The notes beneath the pieces are model-generated. The model searched no databases. It was not told the origin of the DNA and saw only the letters and a program-made list of their open reading frames with translations. The translations under genes and the position numbers were made by a program. From Sphingobium sp052327305 (GTDB lineage Bacteria; Pseudomonadota; Alphaproteobacteria; Sphingomonadales; Sphingomonadaceae), in contig NZ_CP182486.1 in assembly GCF_052327305.1 (NCBI RefSeq), positions 1,488,001 through 1,552,000 on the forward strand: a stretch of DNA of 64,000 nucleotides, in the 5' to 3' direction. Shown here one piece after another: positions 57,596-64,000 of the stretch (position 1 is the stretch's first letter; every line of letters starts with the position of its first letter).

Positions 57596-59356
57596 TCAGC
57601 TCGATTTCTTGAGCAGCCATCCGATATTCGTTCCGCCGATGCCGGCCGTCGCCTGAACGACGAGTTGCTGAGCACCCTGCGGTCGTCCGTCGCCATCCAC
57701 CCAGAGGCTGTCCTCCAGCGTGATCTCACCCAGCGCTACGCGGAACTGCCACATGCCGCCGCCCGCGAGGCGCAGCAGCGCACCCTGTCGATCCGCCGTC
57801 AGCGTCGGCTCGACGTCTGGTCCCAAATGAAAGCGCAGCGCCAGCGGCAGATCGCCCGACCGGCGCTTGCGACCGCTGGGCAGCAGCACGTCCTCGCCGC
57901 GCAATTCGCGTCCATCGTTCGAGAGAATGATCACCCGGCGATGCGAGAAGCCAAGCCGCCGGGCATAGCCATCATGCGCGACTTCCAGCCGACTGCCCTG
58001 CTCCGACTCCTGTCGATCGACCTCGACCTCGCTCACGCCCTTGCCGAGCGTACCGTCCGCCAGGATCGCCGTGGAATTCGTGTCATCAAGCACCAGCGCG
58101 CTGTGCGCCGCCGTGGTGCGCAGACCTTGAGCGAGGTCCGCGGAGATCGTGCCCCCGGCAAATGAGGCACCGCCGCAGCTCTGGAAAATACGTATACTGC
58201 CATCGCTCAGCTCGATCGCCGCAGTAGAGGCGCAACCCGCACCGGCGAGACGCGCGACCGGCGGCGGAGCGGCATCGACCAGTAGAACCGTCTGCCCCGC
58301 AGCAAGGCGCTGATAGCCCCAATCGCGTGCCTGACGCAGCGGCCGGGTGCGCACGCCTGTCGCGCCGACGATCGCCGCCACCCGGCCCGCGTCCACGGGC
58401 AGCCCGCCCTGCCAGCAACCGGGACTGCCATCGCCGTGAAGGATGCCGAGCAGCGCTGCGACGATCTTCTCAAGAGATTCCGGCAGGAAAGAGGGCATCT
58501 CCTCGTTGCGCACATCATAGACGGCGCGCAATGTGGCCAGCAGGTCGATCGCATCGAGCTGATCCAGCGGCGAGCGGGAGATGAGGCCGCCATCGGCATA
58601 GAAGGCGCCTTCGAGCGCGCGCTTGAGGCCCGCTTCGGCAAAGATACGGCGCGGCTCGCCTCCCGGCAGCAGCAGCCCGGCGGCAACCATGCCTGCCCAG
58701 GCAGTGACGCGCGAAAGGCCGATGGGCGCCTTGTCCGCTCCACGATCGAGATGACGCGCGGTGCGCGCGATGCAGTTCAGCACCAGCGAGCGGTAAATCT
58801 GATCGCCTGTCGAAAGAATGAACGGCGAATAGGCCGCCCACATGAGGATACGCCAGCCGGCATTGTCCACGCGCCAGGCGGGTTCGCTCGGCTTCTCGGC
58901 ATGGGCGGCCAGCCAGGACCGCACCTGCTGCTCGGCAATGGGAATGGCCTGCCCGCGCGTGGCCGCCGCGCCCAGATCGCGCAGCCAGCGGAAGCTGTGA
59001 ATATAATCGAGGAACTCGGCAGGCTGCTGGAGCCGGCCATAGTCGATCTCCGCAAGCGGCTGCCGCAGACCCCGGAACAGAAAATGCCCGGTGCGGATGG
59101 CGCTGCCTGCGCGCGCGTCTCCCGGGATCGGATCTTCCGGGGCGGCAAGCAGCTTGAGCGGATATTTGCCCTTGAGCCGCATCGCGTGGAGCGGCGTGCC
59201 CCATGTGAGGCGGTAGAAATAATTGGTGATGAACTCGCTGAGCGAACCGCCGCGATCGTCTGGCAGGCGGATGAGCCGCTTGCCCTGTTCGATACCGTCC
59301 TGCGCCGGGGGGTGCTCCACTTGCGCGCTCTCCGCCTTGCGGGGCTGGACGCTCAT
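57596..59356 (-). CDS. Heparinase II/III family protein
   Basis: This 586-residue protein matches the heparinase II/III-like family of polysaccharide lyases in shape: an N-terminal alpha/alpha toroid (TNYFYRLTWGTPLHAMRLKG, FRWLRDLGAAATRGQA, WRILMWAAYSPF) and a beta-rich C-terminal half (AHSALVLDDTNSTAI, RLGFSHRRVIILSNDGREL). No signal peptide is visible. The substrate is unknown. Such genes are regular members of the rpe-purH operon in sphingomonads. The start overlaps the rpe stop (ATGA). Confidence 0.88.
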   Translation of the reverse strand: MSVQPRKAESAQVEHPPAQDGIEQGKRLIRLPDDRGGSLSEFITNYFYRLTWGTPLHAMRLKGKYPLKLLAAPEDPIPGDARAGSAIRTGHFLFRGLRQPLAEIDYGRLQQPAEFLDYIHSFRWLRDLGAAATRGQAIPIAEQQVRSWLAAHAEKPSEPAWRVDNAGWRILMWAAYSPFILSTGDQIYRSLVLNCIARTARHLDRGADKAPIGLSRVTAWAGMVAAGLLLPGGEPRRIFAEAGLKRALEGAFYADGGLISRSPLDQLDAIDLLATLRAVYDVRNEEMPSFLPESLEKIVAALLGILHGDGSPGCWQGGLPVDAGRVAAIVGATGVRTRPLRQARDWGYQRLAAGQTVLLVDAAPPPVARLAGAGCASTAAIELSDGSIRIFQSCGGASFAGGTISADLAQGLRTTAAHSALVLDDTNSTAILADGTLGKGVSEVEVDRQESEQGSRLEVAHDGYARRLGFSHRRVIILSNDGRELRGEDVLLPSGRKRRSGDLPLALRFHLGPDVEPTLTADRQGALLRLAGGGMWQFRVALGEITLEDSLWVDGDGRPQGAQQLVVQATAGIGGTNIGWLLKKSS

Positions 59357-60015
59357 GATCCGCGCAGCCTCCGGATGTTATCCGCATAGGCCGCCGGGCC
59401 GCCGCGGAACGTCGCGGTGCCCGCGACCAGCGTGTCTGCGCCAGCGGCGATCGCACGCGGCGCCGTCTCAAAGTCTATGCCGCCGTCCACCTCCAGCGCG
59501 ATGTCTCGGCCGCTCTTGTCGATCATCTTGCGGACCGATTCGATCTTGCGCAACTGGCTGTCGATAAAGCGCTGGCCACCGAAACCGGGGTTGACGCTCA
59601 TGACGAGGACGAGGTCGATATCGTCGATCAGATAGTCGAGCATCTTGGCCGGCGTCGCGGGGTTGAGCGACACGCCCGCCTTCTTGCCCAGCGCCTTGAT
59701 CCGCTGGACCGAGCGATGAGTGTGCGGCCCGGCTTCCGGGTGAACGGTCATGATGTCCGCGCCGGCTTCCGCGAATGCGTCCAGGAAGCCATCTACGGGC
59801 GAAATCATCAGATGGACGTCGAACGGCTTGGTGGTGTGGGGGCGGAGCGCCTTCACGACCATGGGACCGATCGTGAGATTGGGCACGAAATGCCCGTCCA
59901 TCACATCGACATGCACCCAGTCGCAGCCCGCTTCGTCAATGGCGCGCACCTCTTCGCCAAGCCGAGCGAAATCGGCAGAGAGAATGGAAGGCGCAATGCG
60001 GACGGGTGGCACCAT
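59353..60015 (-). CDS. rpe: Ribulose-phosphate 3-epimerase
   Basis: Rpe interconverts ribulose- and xylulose-5-phosphate in the pentose phosphate pathway. The 220-residue TIM barrel has SILSADFARLGEEV, VDVMDGHFVPNLTIGP with the metal-binding His/Asp, and SVNPGFGGQRFI, plus VDGGIDFETAP near the end. The ATG at 60015 gives the standard start. It is the second gene of the operon; an 81-bp gap separates it from rsmB. Confidence 0.96.
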   Translation of the reverse strand: MVPPVRIAPSILSADFARLGEEVRAIDEAGCDWVHVDVMDGHFVPNLTIGPMVVKALRPHTTKPFDVHLMISPVDGFLDAFAEAGADIMTVHPEAGPHTHRSVQRIKALGKKAGVSLNPATPAKMLDYLIDDIDLVLVMSVNPGFGGQRFIDSQLRKIESVRKMIDKSGRDIALEVDGGIDFETAPRAIAAGADTLVAGTATFRGGPAAYADNIRRLRGS

Positions 60016-60096
60016 GCCGCTCCGCATAGCCGGGCGATTCGGGCGGCGCAACCGGAGGGAAGATAAAGTTGTGGATGACGAGCCCTAGTTAGAGCG

Positions 60097-61395
60097 TCAA
60101 TCCGATTCGGAACGGGACAGGTGGGCAATAAAAAAGCCGTCCAGTCCGCCCGCATCGCTCAGCATGCCGGGCAGCAACCGCAACTGGCCTGGCGCGCATT
60201 CCTTCACGCTATTGGGCAACGCGGTGGGGTCGATCGCCACCGCCTGCATCTCCGGATGTGCGGCGAGGAAGCGCTCGATCTGCCGCTCGCCTTCATCCGG
60301 CTCCAGCGAGCAGGTCGCGTAGACCAGCCGCCCGCCTGGTCTGAGCCAGCCCGCCGCCCGGTCGAGCAATGCCGCCTGCAGCTCCGCCATCTCGGCGATA
60401 TGCCGCGGCCCGGCCCGATAGAGAACGTCCGGATGGCGACGGAAAATACCCGTCGCGGAACAAGGCGCATCGAGCAGGATGGCATCGACGGGCGCTTCCG
60501 GCGCCCATTGCAGCACGTCCGCCGTGACGACCTCCGCAGTAAGGCCAGTGCGCGTGAGATTCTCCTGCAGCCGCTCCAGGCGGCGTTCGGAGGCGTCCAG
60601 TGCCGTGACCTGCCAGCCAGCAGCAGCCAGCTGCATCGTCTTGCCGCCCGGCGCTGCACACAAATCCAGCGCATGACGCCCGGCGCCCGCGCCAAGCAGA
60701 CGGCCCGGCAGCGACGCCGCGATATCCTGAACCCACCAGCTACCGTTCGAAAAGCCCTCAAGCCCGGCAATGTCTGGCGCGTCGCTCAGCCGCACATGGC
60801 CCGGCAACAGCGACGTTCCGCTAAGCCGTTCGGCCCACGCGGCGGTGTCCTCCGACGCACGCAGTGTAAGGTCAGTCGGCGCACGTGCGCTCAGAAGGGA
60901 GCGGGCGGCGGCGAGGACTTGCCCGCCCCACGCGCCCTTCCAGCGCCCAGCCACATCCTTTGGCAGATTCGGCGGATCGGGGAGCGCCCCCCCCTTGCGC
61001 AACAAGGTGCCGAGCACGCCATGCACCAGCCGACGCGGCCCGCCATCGACGAGCGGCAGCGCCGTCGCCACCACCGCATGGCCCGGCGTCCCAAGCACCA
61101 GCGCCTGCGCGAGGGACAGGCGCAGGACCATGCGCGCCTTGGCATCGCTCGCCAGCCGCTGGCGCGTCGCGCTGTCGATCAGCGCGTCAATATCGGTCAT
61201 GTGGCGCAGCGTGGCCGAGACGATCGCGTGAACCAGCGCCCGGTCAGCCCGATCCTCAAGACCCGCGGCGGCATGAGCAAGCGCGGCTTCCAGCGCCTCT
61301 CCCCGGCGCAATATCGCATCAAGGAGACGCAGCGCCGCGCGCCGTGCCGCGAGGCCTGCCGGTTGAGCGGCGGTTGTGGGCTGACGCTGAGGCAT
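60097..61395 (-). CDS. rsmB: RsmB family rRNA (cytosine-C5) methyltransferase
   Basis: This enzyme adds a methyl group to C5 of a cytosine in 16S rRNA. The 432-residue protein has an N-terminal NusB-like domain and the SAM domain with LDLCAAPGGKTMQLA (SAM loop), ILLDAPCSATGIFRRHPDV with one catalytic Cys, and the nucleophile Cys in VYATCSLEPDEGE. The ATG at 61395 is chosen; a longer frame has no better site. It is first in the rsmB-rpe-heparinase-purH operon and divergent from DUF1674. Confidence 0.94.
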   Translation of the reverse strand: MPQRQPTTAAQPAGLAARRAALRLLDAILRRGEALEAALAHAAAGLEDRADRALVHAIVSATLRHMTDIDALIDSATRQRLASDAKARMVLRLSLAQALVLGTPGHAVVATALPLVDGGPRRLVHGVLGTLLRKGGALPDPPNLPKDVAGRWKGAWGGQVLAAARSLLSARAPTDLTLRASEDTAAWAERLSGTSLLPGHVRLSDAPDIAGLEGFSNGSWWVQDIAASLPGRLLGAGAGRHALDLCAAPGGKTMQLAAAGWQVTALDASERRLERLQENLTRTGLTAEVVTADVLQWAPEAPVDAILLDAPCSATGIFRRHPDVLYRAGPRHIAEMAELQAALLDRAAGWLRPGGRLVYATCSLEPDEGERQIERFLAAHPEMQAVAIDPTALPNSVKECAPGQLRLLPGMLSDAGGLDGFFIAHLSRSESD

Positions 61396-61440
61396 GTCCG
61401 GCCTATAGGGAAGATCAGCACGAAACAGAAGGCACGAACG

Positions 61441-61623
61441 ATGAAGACGCCAATGGGAAAGCGACCGCCGCATGTGAAGGCGCCCGCCTATCTCACCAGC
61501 AGCCCGCCGGTTCCCGCGCCGGAGTCAGCGCGCGACACGGCGCAACCTGCGCAATCCCCGGATCGCGAAGACCCCACGCGCTATGGCGACTGGACGAAGA
61601 ACGGCATCGCAGTCGACTTTTGA
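61441..61623 (+). CDS. DUF1674 protein (SDHAF4-like succinate dehydrogenase assembly factor)
   Basis: This 60-residue protein ends with the DUF1674 signature DPTRYGDWTKNGIAVDF, shared with mitochondrial SDHAF4/Sdh8, which protects the flavinated SdhA subunit during complex II assembly. The first 40 residues are Pro/Ser-rich and variable, as in the family. It lies 45 bp from the divergent rsmB, a common arrangement. The 105 bp after it to the next small frame are featureless. Confidence 0.88.
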   Translation: MKTPMGKRPPHVKAPAYLTSSPPVPAPESARDTAQPAQSPDREDPTRYGDWTKNGIAVDF

Positions 61624-61728
61624 ATCTCGTTACTTAATTGCAACAATAACGCGTTTCGTCGTCTTTCTGGCACGCCCTCTGGTAAGCCAGTCTTCAGAGG
61701 CCAGTTTTCGCATGCATAGGCTGTGGAA

Positions 61729-61875
61729 ATGACTCATAGAAACACTGAAACCGCCTCAAACAATGAGAAGGCGGACGTCGTTGATCGGGGCGCGCCACTT
61801 GCAGGTGCTCGAAAAAGGCTTGGCGATCCGCTTCTGGCGGAGGCGTCGTCGTCACGAGTGCAGCAAGGAGTTTAG
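61729..61875 (+). CDS. Possible 48-residue upstream ORF
   Basis: A 48-codon frame (ATG 61729, TAG 61873-61875) gives a hydrophilic peptide starting MTHRNTETASNNEKADVVDR. It ends three bases before the GTG start of the next gene, whose ribosome site AAGGAG lies inside this frame. It could be a coupled leader peptide or chance; no good ribosome site of its own is visible. Confidence 0.3.
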   Translation: MTHRNTETASNNEKADVVDRGAPLAGARKRLGDPLLAEASSSRVQQGV

Positions 61876-61878
61876 TAC

Positions 61879-62556
61879 GTGACCGATTCGACGCGATTTT
61901 CTGCTGCGGCCGGCCTCCCCACACCGGTCGAGCGCGGAACGCCGGCCGGTCTTCCCACGCCGGCCGGCGAACCGACCGAAGCTACGCTTCCCTTCGACCA
62001 ACCCAAACCCGAAACGCTGCTGAGAGGAAAAGTCCTGAGCGAGAAGCCCGGACCGGCCGCCAATGATGCTGGCCGCACCACACGCACCCGCAAGACCGCA
62101 CTGGGTGGAAAGACAACACCGCAAAAAGCACCGCAGAAGAAGCCTGCCGCGAAAGATCCGCGCCGTGCGATCGGCGCACTGGTTATCGCCTGGGGGATGC
62201 TTGAAGCCGCGACCATCGAAAAGCTGGTCACTATGCGCCGGTCCTTCGGGGATGTTCGCGCGGTCGGCGGCCGTTCCCGACCGACATTGCAGCGGTTGCT
62301 GGCGGAGCTGCGCGCGCTCGTGGCGATGCGCGATCGCCACGACAAGCAGATCCTGACGGTTATCGCGACGCTCGACGCCGATCTCCAGCGGCTCGCCCAG
62401 TTTCGCGGGATGGTCGTGGACGGGACGCAGCGGATCGAAGGCGAGGGCCTGATCTGCCACGATCTCAAGAATGTCGAACATCAGGTCTCGGTCGAGACGA
62501 TTCTGGGTGAAACGCAGCGCATTGACGAAATCACCGCGCAGATCGCAGCGCTCTAA
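61879..62556 (+). CDS. Unrecognised protein with GLPTP repeats and a helical C-terminus
   Basis: The start is GTG at 61879 with AAGGAG nine bases upstream. The 225-residue product has an N-terminal Pro/Thr-rich region with a repeated GLPTPxE/GLPTPAGE motif (residues 12-30), a basic Lys/Thr/Pro linker (about 60-95), and a C-terminal all-helical domain of about 130 residues (AIGALVIAWGMLEAATIEKL, LQRLLAELRALVAMRDRHDK, ETILGETQRIDEITAQIAAL) that may form a coiled coil. No family recognised. The base composition is slightly less GC-rich just upstream. Confidence 0.6.
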   Translation: MTDSTRFSAAAGLPTPVERGTPAGLPTPAGEPTEATLPFDQPKPETLLRGKVLSEKPGPAANDAGRTTRTRKTALGGKTTPQKAPQKKPAAKDPRRAIGALVIAWGMLEAATIEKLVTMRRSFGDVRAVGGRSRPTLQRLLAELRALVAMRDRHDKQILTVIATLDADLQRLAQFRGMVVDGTQRIEGEGLICHDLKNVEHQVSVETILGETQRIDEITAQIAAL

Positions 62557-62586
62557 CGAACCTTACTGCTGAGAGGGCTCCCGCCC

Positions 62587-63531
62587 CTACGCCCAGCATC
62601 CTTGAACAAAGCGGGTGACCTCGTCCCGCAACTCGGCATCCTCTGGCGTCAAGCCCATGAACCCGCCATGGGGCATCGCCTCGAAGACGTGCAACTCCGC
62701 GGGAACACCAACGCGTCTCAGCGCGCGGTGCATGCGGACGGTGCTGGAAAGGAAGAGATCGCGCGTGCCCGTCTGCAGGAAGGTCGCGGGCAGGCCTTTC
62801 AAATTGCCAAAGAGCGGAGAGAGATAGGGATCGCTCAGATCCGTTCCATCCGCATAAAGCTGGTTGCCGGGCATGAGCGAGCCGGGCAGCACGACGTCAA
62901 TCAGCTTGTTGGTTTGAAAGCTGTCTCCGGACTCGGTCAGATCAACCTGCGGGGAAAGCAGCACAAGCCCGGCAGGTAGTGGCAGGCCTTCATCGCGCAC
63001 CCTTAGCATCAGCGCAGCTGCAAGATTGCCGCCCGCCGACCGGCCGCCAACCACGATATGGTTGGGCGCATGACGCTGCAGAACATAGCGATAGGCAACC
63101 AGGCAATCGTCTAGCGCCGCCGGATAGGGATGCTCGGGCGGCGTCCGGTAATCGACGCTATAGCATAGCACCTCGTGCTGGTCGGCCTGCTGACGGGCGC
63201 CCGCCTGACAGGCCTCGCCACCGCCGAATATCAGTGCTCCTCCGTGCAGATCGATATAGGCGCAATCCGTGCGATGCGGGGCCTGAGGCGTGGCGACATG
63301 GAGCGTGGCCCCGCCGGTCTCGATGGTCTCCACGTCGGCTCGGAGGCCCGCCGAAAGCGCCTTCGCCGACGCCGCATATTGGGCATCGACTAGCCCTTTG
63401 AGGCGCATCCAGCCGTCATGATCCTCGGGCGAGGGCAAGCCGTGCAGGGCGTTCAACGGAACGCCGTTCTCCCCGACGAGCCTCTCAAGGACGGCTCGAG
63501 CTTCCAGGCTAATCGAGCTGGGGAATGGCAT
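62587..63531 (-). CDS. HSL family alpha/beta hydrolase (esterase/lipase)
   Basis: This 314-residue protein belongs to the hormone-sensitive lipase group: HGGALIFG (oxyanion hole, residues about 92-99), GGRSAGGN with the nucleophile Ser, an Asp in the TGTRDLFLSST region and the catalytic His in AMPHGGFMGL. It should hydrolyse short acyl or aryl esters. The ATG at 63531 (MPFPSSIS) is the best start. Single gene, 76 bp after the PBP gene on the same strand. Confidence 0.9.
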   Translation of the reverse strand: MPFPSSISLEARAVLERLVGENGVPLNALHGLPSPEDHDGWMRLKGLVDAQYAASAKALSAGLRADVETIETGGATLHVATPQAPHRTDCAYIDLHGGALIFGGGEACQAGARQQADQHEVLCYSVDYRTPPEHPYPAALDDCLVAYRYVLQRHAPNHIVVGGRSAGGNLAAALMLRVRDEGLPLPAGLVLLSPQVDLTESGDSFQTNKLIDVVLPGSLMPGNQLYADGTDLSDPYLSPLFGNLKGLPATFLQTGTRDLFLSSTVRMHRALRRVGVPAELHVFEAMPHGGFMGLTPEDAELRDEVTRFVQGCWA

Positions 63532-63607
63532 TGTCCGATGAGGCACCTTCACGCCCCGCACCCGGTCGTCCGCAGGTTCCACGGCTCTTACTCCCGAGAC
63601 GCCGGAC

Positions 63608-64000
63608 TCATTGTCCGCCCGGAGCTTCCTGCGGCGGTCGTGGGCGCTCCGGCGCGGGCTTGCGCTGTTCGCGCCCGAGTACCTGATCGATCCAGCGCTG
63701 GTCGATGCGCTGGGGCGCCTCACCTTCCGCCGGCGGAGCGCTGCCGGGCGTCACGGGTTGCGCCGCGCTGTCCTCAGGCTCTCCGCCATCCGGCTGGATC
63801 GGCATGCCATCGGCGTCCACCTGCATGCCGGCATCGTCCGGCTGGCCATAGGCTTCGTCGTCGGGCTCCAGTTGCCATTCGGGCAATGTCACTTCCGTCT
63901 CGAACTGCTCGACCGGGCGATCCGCCACGGCGACCTTCATATATTGGGCGAAGGCGCGCGCCGGTGCGCGGCCACCCTGAAGCACGCCGACCGGACGATT
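63608..64000 (-). CDS. Penicillin-binding protein 1A, C-terminal end (partial)
   Basis: The minus-strand gene runs off the right edge; only its last 130 codons are present. The visible part, NRPVGVLQGGRAPARAFAQYM, then VADRPVEQFETEVTLPEWQLEPD and a Pro/Gln/Glu-rich tail, is the C-terminal end of sphingomonad PBP1A-type bifunctional peptidoglycan synthases. The glycosyltransferase and transpeptidase domains lie outside the window, so the class is inferred from the tail and the RxPV...RAPA region. Confidence 0.75.
   Translation of the reverse strand, partial: NRPVGVLQGGRAPARAFAQYMKVAVADRPVEQFETEVTLPEWQLEPDDEAYGQPDDAGMQVDADGMPIQPDGGEPEDSAAQPVTPGSAPPAEGEAPQRIDQRWIDQVLGREQRKPAPERPRPPQEAPGGQ

Noticed and set aside
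1..64000. CRISPR arrays, tRNA, rRNA, prophage or intact insertion sequences
   Set aside because: No regularly spaced repeats, cloverleaf genes, integrases, transposases or phage structural genes were seen on either strand.

Overview
The window is a high-GC chromosomal segment from an alphaproteobacterium, most likely a sphingomonad (order Sphingomonadales; genus not resolved). The evidence is the protein families and their order: a sphingomonad-type FliM/N/O/P/Q/R-FlhB block, an Atm1-type exporter close to the family characterised in Novosphingobium, the rsmB-rpe-heparinase-purH and argH-lipoprotein-lysA operons, a DUF1674 (SDHAF4-like) gene, and GGAAC-N16/17-CGTT promoters of the alphaproteobacterial general stress sigma factor EcfG. 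I see no rRNA, tRNA, CRISPR array, prophage or intact insertion sequence. It reads as core chromosome with a few small mobile-looking sequences.

Layout. 1-7.2 kb: flagellar basal body switch and export genes (fliL end, fliM, fliN, fliO, fliP, fliQ, fliR, flhB), an unrecognised small gene, then fliD and fliS. 7.2-10.5 kb: ung, a DUF808 membrane protein, a small secreted or membrane protein and a class C beta-lactamase-like serine hydrolase. 10.6-14.1 kb (minus strand): a ParD-like gene coupled to methionine aminopeptidase, and a translationally coupled pdxH-CDF transporter-phzF operon. 14.2-18.4 kb: a DnaJ-like gene ending in a 133-bp inverted-repeat element, then yihY-fabI-small membrane protein-aroC. 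18.5-24.2 kb: a proline-rich secreted protein, a dicarboxylate/glutamate symporter with glutaminase, a frameshifted GIY-YIG nuclease gene bracketed by perfect 32-bp inverted REP-like palindromes, and an Atm1-type ABC exporter followed by a sulfurtransferase/Blh-like protein. 24.4-27.7 kb: an iron-uptake pair (TonB-dependent siderophore receptor and PiuC-type dioxygenase) with a Fur-like site.

27.8-37.4 kb: many small stress or envelope proteins (some under 60 codons), a quinone reductase-like flavoprotein, class I ribonucleotide reductase split into separate nrdB and nrdA loci with two NrdR boxes before nrdA, an acyltransferase, a DUF2171 protein, a helix-hairpin-helix membrane protein and a GlsB/YeaQ protein. 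37.5-49.7 kb: class I fumarase, a soluble chemoreceptor, an MBL hydrolase, arylamine N-acetyltransferase, VOC and 2OG-Fe(II) proteins, small lipoproteins, ispG with an appended pentapeptide-repeat gene, an S1/P1 nuclease, an SMP-30 protein and a thioesterase. 49.7-64 kb: the argH-lptM-like-lysA-siroheme operon, a TlpA-like thioredoxin divergent from argH, a sterol desaturase family protein, the rsmB-rpe-heparinase-purH operon, DUF1674, an unrecognised gene, an HSL-type esterase, and the 3' end of a penicillin-binding protein 1A gene.

Regulatory threads visible in the DNA: three perfect and two one-mismatch EcfG-type promoters scattered over 28.9-45.8 kb, all before small stress-like genes; two NrdR palindromes 32 bp apart; a Fur-like inverted repeat; three phased GTATAT half-sites before the ParD-like/map operon; several factor-independent terminators. 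The most unusual item is the REP-like/GIY-YIG unit at 21.4-21.8 kb. All calls are from reading the sequence; no database search was run.
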